19,231 nucleotides of DNA from Planctomycetaceae bacterium UBA2972 (GCA_002348315.1 DEAW01000026.1:1-19231), one strand, 5' to 3'. Shown: positions 1 to 8,100, counted from the first letter of the stretch. Notes: generated by a model from the letters alone, not told the origin. Numbers and translations are program-made.

Positions 1-1545
1 ACTGCAACAGCCAATGATCGGGTTGTAAATGATATCAAGAGTCAGCTTGGTGATGTTGAGATTCAACGAGGGCCATTGATTCGCGAAAGTCTGGCATTAG
101 AAAATGTTCAGCTCAAAGATCAGGCGGCGCGAATGGCATGGTTGGTCGAATTTATACAGCAGCAAGAAGGTACGGGGATTGTCTATGTTTTAACCAAGCG
201 GACAGCCACATCCGTTGCAGAATGGCTTAAGGGAAATGGCATCAAGGCGGAACCCTATTTCAGCGGAGTTAGCCTTCCGACGCATCCCGAATCGAATTCC
301 TGTCGGGACTATTTAGAAAAGAAGCTGCTCGGCAATGAAGTCGACGTTTTGGTAGCCACCATTGCTTTGGGAATGGGTTACGATAAGCCGGACCTTGCAT
401 TCGTCGTGCATTTCCAAACGCCGGGATCGATCGTCGGTTACTATCAACAGGTCGGTCGTGCTGGTCGCGGGATTGCTAAGGCGATTGGGATCCTCATGAA
501 CGGCTTTGAAGATGCAGAGATCCATGAGTTTTTTCGGCGCACCGCGTTCCCTGATCGGCAAACGGTTAATAAATTGTTAAATCAACTCTCGAGAGGTGAG
601 GGGTATTCCACTCGCCAGCTCGAGGGTTATTTCAACATGAGTCACACGAAGTTGCAGGGGATTCTAAAGTTTCTAAGTGTCGAGAATCCGTCTCCGGTAA
701 CAAAACAGAAAACCAAATGGAAACGTACTCCCGTACCGTATGAATTGGATACTGAACGTATTGATCGGCTGACTAGCCAGCGAGAGGTTGAATGGCAAGA
801 GATTCAGGACTATGTAGCAACTCAGGGATGTTTGATGTCATTTCTCCAAAAGTCATTGGACGATCCAAATCCTCAGCCCTGCGGGAAGTGTGCCAATTGT
901 CTGGGAGAACCCGTCGCCAAGGTTGAGTTAGATGCCGAGTTGGTTAATGCGGCCAAACGGTTTCTTCGTCAGTCAGAAACGGAATTGAATCTTTTGAAAC
1001 AAACGCCGAAGGGTGCATTTGTGGAATATGAGATCCCCTACTATATCCCACAGCATCATCGAGCCAGAGTGGGCCGAACGTTGAGTCGTTGGGGAGATGC
1101 GGGTTGGGGAGCGTTGGTTAAAGATGGAGTTTATGCTGGCAAATTGGATGACACCTTAGTCGAGGCAACTGCCGAACTGTATGAAAAACGCTGGACGCGG
1201 GAAGTTGATCCGCAGTGGGTAACCTGTGTTCCCAGTATGCGAACCGGGGATTTAGTTCCTGCATTTGCAAAAAAACTTGCAGCCAGACTTGGCTTGCCGT
1301 TTGCGGAGGCAATACGTCATATCAAGCAACATGATCCGCAGCGGGATCAGGTTAATCGATTCTATCGTTGTCAGAATCTTGATGGTGTGTTCGAAGTCGA
1401 TGATGACATTCCCGGGGGACCAGTGCTTCTGATAGACGATCTGGTCAACTCCGGATGGACGCTTACTGTTGCTTCGGTGCTGTTACGTCGCAAGGGGAGT
1501 GGTGAGGTGATTCCATTAGCATTGGCTTCGGTGGGGATGGGGTGA
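1..1545 (+). CDS. RecQ-family ATP-dependent DNA helicase fused to a ComFC-like phosphoribosyltransferase (5' truncated by window)
   Basis: The frame is open from base 1, so the N-terminal part (Q motif, Walker A, DExH box) lies outside the window. The first visible codons read TATANDRV, which matches helicase motif III of RecQ. The second RecA-like domain follows (about nt 163-495) and ends in motif VI, QQVGRAGRG (445-471). A RecQ-type zinc site has Cys codons at 829, 880, 889 and 898 (spacing C-x16-C-x2-C-x2-C). A linker of about 100 residues (913-1212) comes next. The C-terminal domain (about 1213-1542) resembles ComFC-type phosphoribosyltransferases: WVTCVPS, then Q..R..QNLDGVF, then the PRPP-binding loop LLIDDLVNSGWT (1426-1461). 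Known of the families: RecQ unwinds DNA 3'-5', and ComFC-like PRTases are linked to competence. What the fused domain does here is unknown. The stop overlaps the next gene's start, so the two are probably co-translated. An internal TTG at 76 could be mistaken for a start, but homology continues upstream of it. Confidence 0.9.
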   Translation, partial: TATANDRVVNDIKSQLGDVEIQRGPLIRESLALENVQLKDQAARMAWLVEFIQQQEGTGIVYVLTKRTATSVAEWLKGNGIKAEPYFSGVSLPTHPESNSCRDYLEKKLLGNEVDVLVATIALGMGYDKPDLAFVVHFQTPGSIVGYYQQVGRAGRGIAKAIGILMNGFEDAEIHEFFRRTAFPDRQTVNKLLNQLSRGEGYSTRQLEGYFNMSHTKLQGILKFLSVENPSPVTKQKTKWKRTPVPYELDTERIDRLTSQREVEWQEIQDYVATQGCLMSFLQKSLDDPNPQPCGKCANCLGEPVAKVELDAELVNAAKRFLRQSETELNLLKQTPKGAFVEYEIPYYIPQHHRARVGRTLSRWGDAGWGALVKDGVYAGKLDDTLVEATAELYEKRWTREVDPQWVTCVPSMRTGDLVPAFAKKLAARLGLPFAEAIRHIKQHDPQRDQVNRFYRCQNLDGVFEVDDDIPGGPVLLIDDLVNSGWTLTVASVLLRRKGSGEVIPLALASVGMG

Positions 1546-2333
1546 TGGAATTATCAACGAGCACTCAGGCGTGTTTGCTGCTTACTACGCGTTTGTCCGC
1601 CAGAGATGCATCCGAAGTTCTGACGGCTGAGCAATTCTCTTTACTGCGGGAAAAGCTTGGAGAAGAGAATTCAATCTCGTTACTGCTGGAAGGTAATGCC
1701 GAGGCTGTGTTGTGCGAATATGAAATATCCGCGAAATTTGCGAAGCAGATCATGCAGTTGTTGTCTCGTGGTGTCGGATTGGCAATAGCGACAGAGAAGT
1801 GGTCCAGAACCGGCGTTTGGATTGTTGGCTGTGAAGATCCTGAATATCCCCTAAGCATCCAGTCTTGCGGAACGATTCCGCCCGTTATTTTTGGGTATGG
1901 CAGTCTTGAGCTATTAGATGGGGGAGGGGTGATTGTCGACGAATCCCTGGAAACTAAATTCGGTCCGAATGATTTAGCGACTGTGATAGACGGTCTGAAA
2001 ACTAGCGCTGTTGGGATCCTCGACTTAGTAAGGAGTCGGGAGATCTTGGTCGAATTATTACAGCGTGGAGGGCAAGCCGTTGGAATTACGTATAAGGATA
2101 TCGTAGCCTATGGCAGTGTGGAGCAATTACGTAGAGCGGTATTAGGTGGGCGGCTTGTGCTGGTATCCTCAAGGCCTCCCGGGCACCAAATGAAAGACAA
2201 GCCAATTTATGAAGAGGCCATTAAACAGGCGATTGGCGACCCGCATGTAACTCGCCACGCAATACAAGTGCTTAATGAAAAAGAGTCGGAGGGTAACGAC
2301 CCTCCGACTCAGCAATTGGACTTAGGTTTTTAG
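1545..2333 (+). CDS. DprA/Smf-like (SLOG-fold) protein, degenerate
   Basis: The ATG at 1545 shares one base with the helicase stop (TGATG), with purine-rich sequence (GGGGATGGGG) just upstream. A GTG one codon earlier is also possible. The protein is 262 residues. The middle resembles the DprA lead-in: VWIVGCEDPEYPLSIQ, then IPPVIFGYGSLELL (about residues 91-125), like the D.-YP..L..-.PP.LF..G...LL pattern of DprA. The later GGQAVGITYKDI and GRLVLVSSRPPG align roughly with the second half of the Rossmann-like domain. The canonical GSR signature is not present: VIVDES stands where VAIVGSR is expected. No winged-helix tail is evident, since the protein ends in a charged segment (KESEGNDPPTQ) before QLDLGF. 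DprA loads RecA on single-stranded DNA in transformation, while SLOG relatives bind nucleotides or sense nucleic acid in defence settings. Which applies is not visible. The last codons contain the terminator of the opposite operon. Confidence 0.65.
   Translation: MELSTSTQACLLLTTRLSARDASEVLTAEQFSLLREKLGEENSISLLLEGNAEAVLCEYEISAKFAKQIMQLLSRGVGLAIATEKWSRTGVWIVGCEDPEYPLSIQSCGTIPPVIFGYGSLELLDGGGVIVDESLETKFGPNDLATVIDGLKTSAVGILDLVRSREILVELLQRGGQAVGITYKDIVAYGSVEQLRRAVLGGRLVLVSSRPPGHQMKDKPIYEEAIKQAIGDPHVTRHAIQVLNEKESEGNDPPTQQLDLGF
2278..2310 (-). terminator. Intrinsic terminator of the six-gene cassette, embedded in the convergent DprA-like CDS
   Basis: A perfect 12-bp inverted repeat pairs GAGTCGGAGGGT (2283-2294) with ACCCTCCGACTC (2299-2310) around a 4-nt loop. 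On the minus strand the hairpin is followed directly by TTTTT (2282-2278), the layout of a rho-independent terminator. It lies about 30 bp past the DUF1080 stop codon. On the plus strand the nearest T run (2327-2331) is 16 nt beyond the stem, so termination there is doubtful. Confidence 0.85.
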
Positions 2334-2340
2334 CGAATTC

Positions 2341-3126
2341 CTAATCATCAAGTACCAGAATTTCTACCTTGCGAAATTCGATCGGATGGCTCTCAGACTG
2401 TAGTGAAATGTATCCGCTTTCGAGGATCAGTGAATCCGTCTTTCTTTTCTCAATCAGCTTTTTAGCGTCTCCGTCTCGAGGATCCAATTGAGGCTTGTCA
2501 TATTCCAATACAACCTCGCCATCGAGAATATGCTTAATGACATTGCCACCGCGAACCTCAATCTCTGCGGTAACCCATCCATCACCGCGGTAGGTTTTGG
2601 ACGAGGAGCTGATGCAATGCCGAGTTTCAAGCTTTCCATTGATGACTACATTGGTTCCGGGAGTACAGAGATTGGACGTCGTTCGTTTTCCTTCTTTAGC
2701 ACCGCCAAGTAACTGGACTTCAATGGATACCGGAAATGATTGATTTTTGCTCATCGTTTTCGGGTCCTGACAGTGAACCATAACGCCACTGTTGCGGAAT
2801 GCCCAGCCGGGGCCATTTTCAGACTGATCGCCGAAAAAGCGATATTCAACACGGAACTTGTAGTTGGAGTAGGGTGTCTTGTAAAAGATATGGCCAAAGC
2901 GTTCATTAAACGGGCCATAGGCTTCGTAACCAACCTGCATCACTCCATCTTTAACTCGGAATGTATTACCAAAATTATTCCCCAACTCGTAGCCTCGGAT
3001 TTTAGGAGTCCAGCCGTCGAGGTTCTTTCCATTGAAAAGTTGCTGCCATTTTTCATCAGCATGCGATGTTGCTGTTAGGGCTAACAAACTGAAACAAACA
3101 GCCAGTGATTTTAAGTAGTTCAACAT
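2341..3126 (-). CDS. DUF1080 (3-keto-disaccharide hydrolase-like) secreted protein
   Basis: The protein is 261 residues. It has an N-terminal Sec signal (LAVCFSLLALTATSHA, likely cleaved near residue 23) and no lipobox. The mature part opens with WQQLFNGKNLDGW, the hallmark of Pfam PF06439 (DUF1080, now called 3-keto-disaccharide hydrolase), a concanavalin-like jelly-roll fold. Further family features are SGVMVHCQDP near the middle, a WVTAEIEVRGG strand, and the closing ISLQSESHPIEFRKVEI. Family members act on glycosides outside the cytoplasm, and some hydrolyse 3-keto sugars. The substrate here is unknown. This is the last gene of the minus-strand cassette, 77 bp after the DUF1501 stop, and is followed by the terminator at 2278-2310. 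Start: an ATG with no clear Shine-Dalgarno, chosen because the signal peptide begins there. Confidence 0.9.
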   Translation of the reverse strand: MLNYLKSLAVCFSLLALTATSHADEKWQQLFNGKNLDGWTPKIRGYELGNNFGNTFRVKDGVMQVGYEAYGPFNERFGHIFYKTPYSNYKFRVEYRFFGDQSENGPGWAFRNSGVMVHCQDPKTMSKNQSFPVSIEVQLLGGAKEGKRTTSNLCTPGTNVVINGKLETRHCISSSSKTYRGDGWVTAEIEVRGGNVIKHILDGEVVLEYDKPQLDPRDGDAKKLIEKRKTDSLILESGYISLQSESHPIEFRKVEILVLDD

Positions 3127-3203
3127 GTTGGGTCCGATATTGCTGAAGGGGTTAGTCGTTCTGTTTATTATGAAGTAAAAAGGTTGGACATTAAACAGGG
3201 TGG

Positions 3204-4670
3204 TTAAGCCAAAATGTCATGGATAACGTGTCCGGAAACGTTGGTGAGTCGTCTTTGGATTCCATTATGGTAATAGGTCAATCTTCGGTGATTGATTCCC
3301 AGAGCGTGTAAAATCGTAGCATGGAAGTCGTTCCAATGAACACGATTTTCAACGGCTGCATAGCCGACCCGGTCGGTACTTCCGTAACGCAGCCCACCTC
3401 GGAAAGCACCTCCGGCCACCCAGACCGAAAAACCATTTTGATTGTGATCACGGCCAGGGCCAACAACATCGGCTGCAGATTCGGCGAATGGCGTGCGTCC
3501 AAATTCACTGGTGAAGAGGATCACAGTATCTTCGAGCATGCCACGTTGCTTGAGATCCTTGATCAATCCGGCGATTGGTTGATCAATTCGGCCGGCTTCC
3601 CGAAGGTGATTTTTTTTGCAATCTTCATGACCGTCCCAGTTCACTCTCGGACTCTGAAATGCCCCGCCCGCAAAAAGCTGCACGAATCGTACTCCATTTT
3701 CAAGGAGGCGTCGGGTGAGCAGGCAGGAACGAGCAAAGTCATTGGCCTGTGCATCACCGATTCCATAGAGTTCATGCATGGTTGAGGTTTCTTTATTGAG
3801 GTCGGTTATTTCAGGAACAACACGCTGCATACGAGCGGCCAGTTCATAGCTCTTCACTCGCGCTGTTAAGGCATTATCTTCGCCCTGACGGCTCAGTAGA
3901 TTCGCATTTAGTTTGCTGAGGATCTGACGTGTGGCCTTTTCCTGATCAGTTGAGACGCCGGGAGGCAGTGCCAGATCATCGATGGCGACACCGGAACTTC
4001 GCATGATGACACCCTGATGCTGTGCCGGCAGGAAACCATTGGTCCAGTTGATAGAACCACCGGCAGGTAAACTGCGAGCATCCGGGAAGACGACATAGCT
4101 GGGCAGGTTGTTCGATTCGCTGCCCAGTCCGTAGGATGTCCATGAGCCAATGACAGGAAATCCATTAAGTCGAAATCCCGTATTTTCCTGAAAAGTCGCT
4201 GGAGTGTGATTCGACGTCTCAGCGAACATGGAGTTGATGACGGTCAATTCATCTGCCACCGTTGAAAGGTGAGGGAATAGATCGGAAATCCACAATCCGC
4301 TTTCTCCGTGTTGCTTAAATGTGAAATCAGATTGTCGTATTAAACCGACCTTTCCGAAGAAGACGTCGGGTTTTTCTTCCCGTCCGAGGCTTTCATTTAA
4401 TGTTTTGCCATGCAGGGCGGGAAGATCCGGTTTGTAGTCAAACGAATCCACCTGGCTGTAGCCGCCGGTCAAAACAATTTGAATAACTCGCTTTGCTTTG
4501 GCTGTGTGGTGTGGGGGCGGATCCTGAGCTTCGCCCGGCGTGCCCTCCTGGGCTAAAAGCGAATCGTCGAGCATCATCGCGGTAGCTGCTGTTGTTCCCA
4601 GACCATACTGGATTGACCTCAGGAAATCACGTCGTGACCTGAACGCTACATTTGTGTTGGATAAAAACAT
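3204..4670 (-). CDS. DUF1501 family protein, Tat-exported (copy A)
   Basis: The protein is 488 residues, within the usual DUF1501 length. A twin-arginine signal lies at residues 12-17 (SRRDFL). Family blocks in order are IVLTGGYSQVDSFDYKPDLP (about 65-84), the NWDGHEDCKKNHL region, TSEFGRTPFAES, and GPGRDHNQNGFSVWVAGG, ending with HALGI and NGIQRRL. DUF1501 belongs to the alkaline-phosphatase/sulfatase-like superfamily; the conserved Asp/His positions look like metal ligands, but the substrate and reaction are unknown. It starts only 10 bp after the stop of the PSCyt/DUF1553 gene, and TAGG at that junction may serve as a weak ribosome-binding site. This close pairing is the standard Planctomycete arrangement and suggests the two products work together. 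Confidence 0.93.
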   Translation of the reverse strand: MFLSNTNVAFRSRRDFLRSIQYGLGTTAATAMMLDDSLLAQEGTPGEAQDPPPHHTAKAKRVIQIVLTGGYSQVDSFDYKPDLPALHGKTLNESLGREEKPDVFFGKVGLIRQSDFTFKQHGESGLWISDLFPHLSTVADELTVINSMFAETSNHTPATFQENTGFRLNGFPVIGSWTSYGLGSESNNLPSYVVFPDARSLPAGGSINWTNGFLPAQHQGVIMRSSGVAIDDLALPPGVSTDQEKATRQILSKLNANLLSRQGEDNALTARVKSYELAARMQRVVPEITDLNKETSTMHELYGIGDAQANDFARSCLLTRRLLENGVRFVQLFAGGAFQSPRVNWDGHEDCKKNHLREAGRIDQPIAGLIKDLKQRGMLEDTVILFTSEFGRTPFAESAADVVGPGRDHNQNGFSVWVAGGAFRGGLRYGSTDRVGYAAVENRVHWNDFHATILHALGINHRRLTYYHNGIQRRLTNVSGHVIHDILA

Positions 4671-4680
4671 AAGTAATTAC

Positions 4681-7032
4681 CTAGCGGATATAGATGAGTT
4701 CGTTGGCATTGATGACCGCACGACAGATTCCGATCAAACCAACGTCATCGTATAACGTGTTGATCAGTTCCAGTTCATCCATGCTGACGGGACGACAAAA
4801 TGCTTCTAGGAAAAGTGTCCGAATTTGTTGAGAGCGGTCAGTTGGGTGTAATCGCCTGAGCTTTTCGGCGTAGGCCGCTGCTGCCCGCATTGAAAAGGAG
4901 TGATTCATCAACGAAAGCGATTGTAGAGGCGTCGTGGTGGTAGCTCGTTGTGGAGCCTTTGCGCTGGGGTCAGGGCAGTCAAACACGTCGAGAAATCGAT
5001 TCCTACCTGAGCGTATAAGAGTTCGATAAATGGTTCTACGGTTAAACGATTCGCCGATCGGGTCGAAGACATTGTAGAACTGTGAATTTGCAACGAAGGT
5101 CGTAAAGTCGTAGTAGCCAGGCCCGTGCATATCTGTGGAGAGCTGTCCGGAGATGGCCAAAACCGTGTCTCTCAGGGCTTCTGCTTCCATACGTTTTGGG
5201 CTGTAACGCCAGAGCAAGCGATTGTCAGCATCCTTCTGGAGTCCAGTGCTGTTGCTATTGGAACGCTGGCGATAGGTTGCTGATGTGACGATGAGTCGTT
5301 GGATGTGCTTCAGACTATAGTTGTTGTCAATGAGTTCCGCTGCGAGATATTCGAGTAGATCGGGATGTGATGGTTTTCCCCCATTAAAACCAAAGTCGTT
5401 AGGAGTCTCTACAATTCCAGTCCCGAAGTGATAATGCCATAGACGGTTTACGATCGTGCGAGCAAATAGTGCATTATCCTTAGTAATCCAGTTAGCAAAG
5501 GCAATTCGTCGTTGGGAATCCGTGGCCGAGCCATCGAGCTGAAAATCTGCAGAGGAGGCCGCCACAGCATCGACACCACCGGCAGGTACCGCTTCGCCAC
5601 GTTGTTCCGGATTGCCCCGCACAAGGACAAAGGTATCATCCGGCTTTTTGGGAGCGATGGCATATTGCGAGAAATCTCCGTAACGATTTGCAATGTCGAG
5701 CAATTGAACGGATTCAAACTTGAGGTGCTTTGTAACAAATTCCGGCAGTGCGGCAGTAACAGCATCTCCGTCGGATGGTTTTCCGGCGGCCTGTAGTTTC
5801 GCTTCAGTCTCTGCCCGGGCTTTTCGCAATCGGTCCTCCATGATGCGATGGCGATGCATATAAACTTCTTTGAGCCGCAGGTTTTCCGCTTTTTCTGAAT
5901 CCGACATCTGTTCAACAAACGTCATTTTCCCATGGTAGACCGAAGCCAGAGAGGCAGTGAACTGGTAGTATTCCTTCTGCGTGATGGGGTCGAATTTATG
6001 ATCGTGGCAGCGAGCGCAGTTGACCGTTAGTGCCAGGAACGACTGGGAAACGGCAGCGGTGAGATCTTCGAGTTGATCCTGACGCACGACCCGTTTGAAT
6101 ATAGGACTGCGTTGGCTAAATCCAACTTCATCCCATGTGCCGGCACCAAGGAATCCGGTGGCAATGCGTCCAAAAGATGAATTGCCCTGCAGCAAATCGC
6201 CGGCTAATTGCAGACGGGCAAATTCGTCATAGGGAAAGTCTGCGTTGAAGGCGTTGATAACCCAGTCACGATATCGCCATGAATGAGGTCGCAGTTTGTC
6301 TCGTTCAAATCCCTGACTTTCTCCAAAGCGAACCACATCCAACCAGTGTCGAGCCCAACGCTCACCATATTGAGGTGAGGCAAGAACCTGATCAACCAAC
6401 TGTTCATAAGAATCCGGACGATCATTGTCCAAAAAGATGGCAACGGTCTCCGGTGTAGGGGGGAGTCCGGTCAGGTCGAAATAGAGTCTTCTGATAAGGG
6501 TTCGTTTGTCCGCCAAAGCTGAAGGCTTAAGCTCGGCTGCACGTAGGGTTTGTTGGATAAATGCATCAACGGGATTATGTGTCAGCGTGTCGGCCTGTTG
6601 AGGCAAGTTCGGTCGTTGTAATGGCTGCAAAGCCCACCAGTCATATCCGGCTCGCGAGGGACTACTAAAACTAAAGATGTTTATCGGAGAGGTACCCCAG
6701 GTGGCCTTCTGGTCGAACCATGTGGTCAGCGTCTTCTTTTCGTTGTCGTTAAGTGGATGTTCCGGAGGCATTTCATCGTCAAGGACTCGTGCAAGTAAGA
6801 GGCTCTCTGCCGGGTTATCCGAATTCAGTGCTTTCCCGAGTTCACCACCAGCTAGAAATCCTTCTTTGGTTTGAAGATTGAGATTTCCTTTGAAGTCATT
6901 GGCGTTGTGGCATTCGATACAGTGTTTTACCAGGATTGGCGCTACCTGTGCGTCAAAGAAAGCGTCGTCGGCGTAGATGTTACAAGCCGAAATGAGTAGG
7001 TAGGTGACGGAGAGAAATGTTGGGCGCAACAT
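4681..7032 (-). CDS. PSCyt1-PSCyt2(DUF1549)-DUF1553 protein, c-type haem motifs (copy A)
   Basis: The protein is 783 residues with an N-terminal Sec signal ending near Ala21. PSCyt1 holds the haem motif CIECH (Cys38, Cys41, His42), with a possible axial Met88 in DEMPP. DUF1549 (about 150-360) contains RRLYFDLTGLPPT, ERWARHWLDVVRFGES and a second haem-like motif, CARCH (339-343). A charged, probably helical segment (about 375-415) follows. DUF1553 (about 508-765) begins RIAFANWITKDN and includes NRLWHYHFGTGIVETPNDFG. Both CxxCH motifs imply haem attachment outside the cytoplasm; the electron partners and function are not established for this family. It lies 22 bp after the SASA esterase gene and 10 bp before the DUF1501 gene, consistent with one transcript. 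It is a paralogue of the product of 16599-19106. Confidence 0.93.
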   Translation of the reverse strand: MLRPTFLSVTYLLISACNIYADDAFFDAQVAPILVKHCIECHNANDFKGNLNLQTKEGFLAGGELGKALNSDNPAESLLLARVLDDEMPPEHPLNDNEKKTLTTWFDQKATWGTSPINIFSFSSPSRAGYDWWALQPLQRPNLPQQADTLTHNPVDAFIQQTLRAAELKPSALADKRTLIRRLYFDLTGLPPTPETVAIFLDNDRPDSYEQLVDQVLASPQYGERWARHWLDVVRFGESQGFERDKLRPHSWRYRDWVINAFNADFPYDEFARLQLAGDLLQGNSSFGRIATGFLGAGTWDEVGFSQRSPIFKRVVRQDQLEDLTAAVSQSFLALTVNCARCHDHKFDPITQKEYYQFTASLASVYHGKMTFVEQMSDSEKAENLRLKEVYMHRHRIMEDRLRKARAETEAKLQAAGKPSDGDAVTAALPEFVTKHLKFESVQLLDIANRYGDFSQYAIAPKKPDDTFVLVRGNPEQRGEAVPAGGVDAVAASSADFQLDGSATDSQRRIAFANWITKDNALFARTIVNRLWHYHFGTGIVETPNDFGFNGGKPSHPDLLEYLAAELIDNNYSLKHIQRLIVTSATYRQRSNSNSTGLQKDADNRLLWRYSPKRMEAEALRDTVLAISGQLSTDMHGPGYYDFTTFVANSQFYNVFDPIGESFNRRTIYRTLIRSGRNRFLDVFDCPDPSAKAPQRATTTTPLQSLSLMNHSFSMRAAAAYAEKLRRLHPTDRSQQIRTLFLEAFCRPVSMDELELINTLYDDVGLIGICRAVINANELIYIR

Positions 7033-7054
7033 GAATATTGTGACAGGCGAAGAA

Positions 7055-7993
7055 TTAGTTTTGTGTGCTGATCAGGTTAATCATTGCTTTTCCCATGTGA
7101 TCACCAATGAGAAAGTGTGTTTCAGCGTTATGGTTCCAGTGGTATCCCTGACGTGATGGTGAGTGTTCGGCTGAGCGGAAAAACGGTCGTGTCTCAACGG
7201 TGAAAACTGAATCCTTGAAATCCTCGTGCTGTGCGACATTGAGTTGGGCATTTAAGATCCCGAGTCGTCGGTCGATCTTCTGGTCTTTTCCACCAAAGCC
7301 ACTGTTGGCAATGACAACCGGAAGGTTGGGAGTATCGAAAGCTTTGCGCAGATCTCTGATCAGGTTTTTCAAGTTGTCTTCGTACTCGTTGACCGTGTCA
7401 TGTTTGAGCCCGTCATTCCAACCCTGGTGCCAGCCAAAACCAGCGATTTGAAATCCCTGTCCCCGATAGTCCGGGAAATGTTCCTCCAGGTTTGCAAGTA
7501 CGTCATTTACGTGTTTGATCATTTGAGTGTAGAACGGGCCGACGTCGCCGCCGCTGGACGGTGGGCGGAAATCCCCGGCGAGGCTTTTTCCTCCCCATGC
7601 TGTTTTGATGATAAGAACCTGCTCTTTGAAATGACTCCCGACAACGTGACCGAATTGCAGTTCCGGACCAAAGAACTGTTTACGAGCTCCGAAACCGACG
7701 CTGAGCTCGCCTGTGCGTCCAAGATATTCGATCCACACATCGTCTCGTGTTGCCCAACTGCCATCGGAATTAACCGTGTGCTTATATTGTTCGGATGTAC
7801 GCTGATCTTTGACCAGATATTCGAGTGTACCTTTGCCATCATTCTGGTCGGGATTGGCATCAATGACTCCGTGCCCTTCCATGTTAGATTGACCGGCAAG
7901 TATGAAGACTTGAATTGGTTTGCGAGGTGCAGCGTGCGCAGGCTCCAGGCTTGGGGCGGCTAGGATCAGGATGATGAAGCTGAAGCGAAACAT
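7055..7993 (-). CDS. SASA-type (sialate O-acetylesterase-like) carbohydrate esterase
   Basis: An SGNH/SASA-family esterase. With the start at 7993 it is 312 residues with a compact Sec signal (MFRFSFIILILAAPSLEPAH). The nucleophile block AGQSNMEGHG contains Ser36. A GFGWHQGWNDG block (about 185-195) is the usual second conserved region, and HWNHNAETH (about 285-293) should supply the catalytic His. The family removes O-acetyl groups from sialic acid or plant and algal glycans; no sialic acid genes are nearby, so another acetylated glycan is more likely (inference). The frame stays open to an ATG at 8095, 5 bp from the sulfatase stop, and there is an ATG at 8008. I prefer 7993 or 8008 because the upstream 30 residues do not look like a signal peptide. 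No Shine-Dalgarno separates them. Confidence 0.85.
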   Translation of the reverse strand: MFRFSFIILILAAPSLEPAHAAPRKPIQVFILAGQSNMEGHGVIDANPDQNDGKGTLEYLVKDQRTSEQYKHTVNSDGSWATRDDVWIEYLGRTGELSVGFGARKQFFGPELQFGHVVGSHFKEQVLIIKTAWGGKSLAGDFRPPSSGGDVGPFYTQMIKHVNDVLANLEEHFPDYRGQGFQIAGFGWHQGWNDGLKHDTVNEYEDNLKNLIRDLRKAFDTPNLPVVIANSGFGGKDQKIDRRLGILNAQLNVAQHEDFKDSVFTVETRPFFRSAEHSPSRQGYHWNHNAETHFLIGDHMGKAMINLISTQN

Positions 7994-8100
7994 TTGGGAG
8001 CTAATCATAATACGAGATATAAAGTGGACCCGATGGAAAGGGTTCAATATCTCATTTTTTGAGTGGAAATACCAGCAACTTAAACGACTCAGCATTCGCT

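Noticed and set aside
3204..4670. DUF1501 protein as a classical sulfatase
   Set aside because: No CxPxR formylglycine motif is present; only the broader superfamily placement holds.
7400..7963. 187-codon plus-strand open frame antisense to the SASA esterase gene
   Set aside because: It lies wholly opposite a gene with clear catalytic motifs and its translation has no recognisable domain; it is a reading-frame shadow.
7055..7993. Sialic-acid catabolism assignment for the SASA esterase
   Set aside because: No sialidase, NanA/NanE/NanK-like or sialic transporter gene is nearby; SASA domains act on many acetylated glycans.
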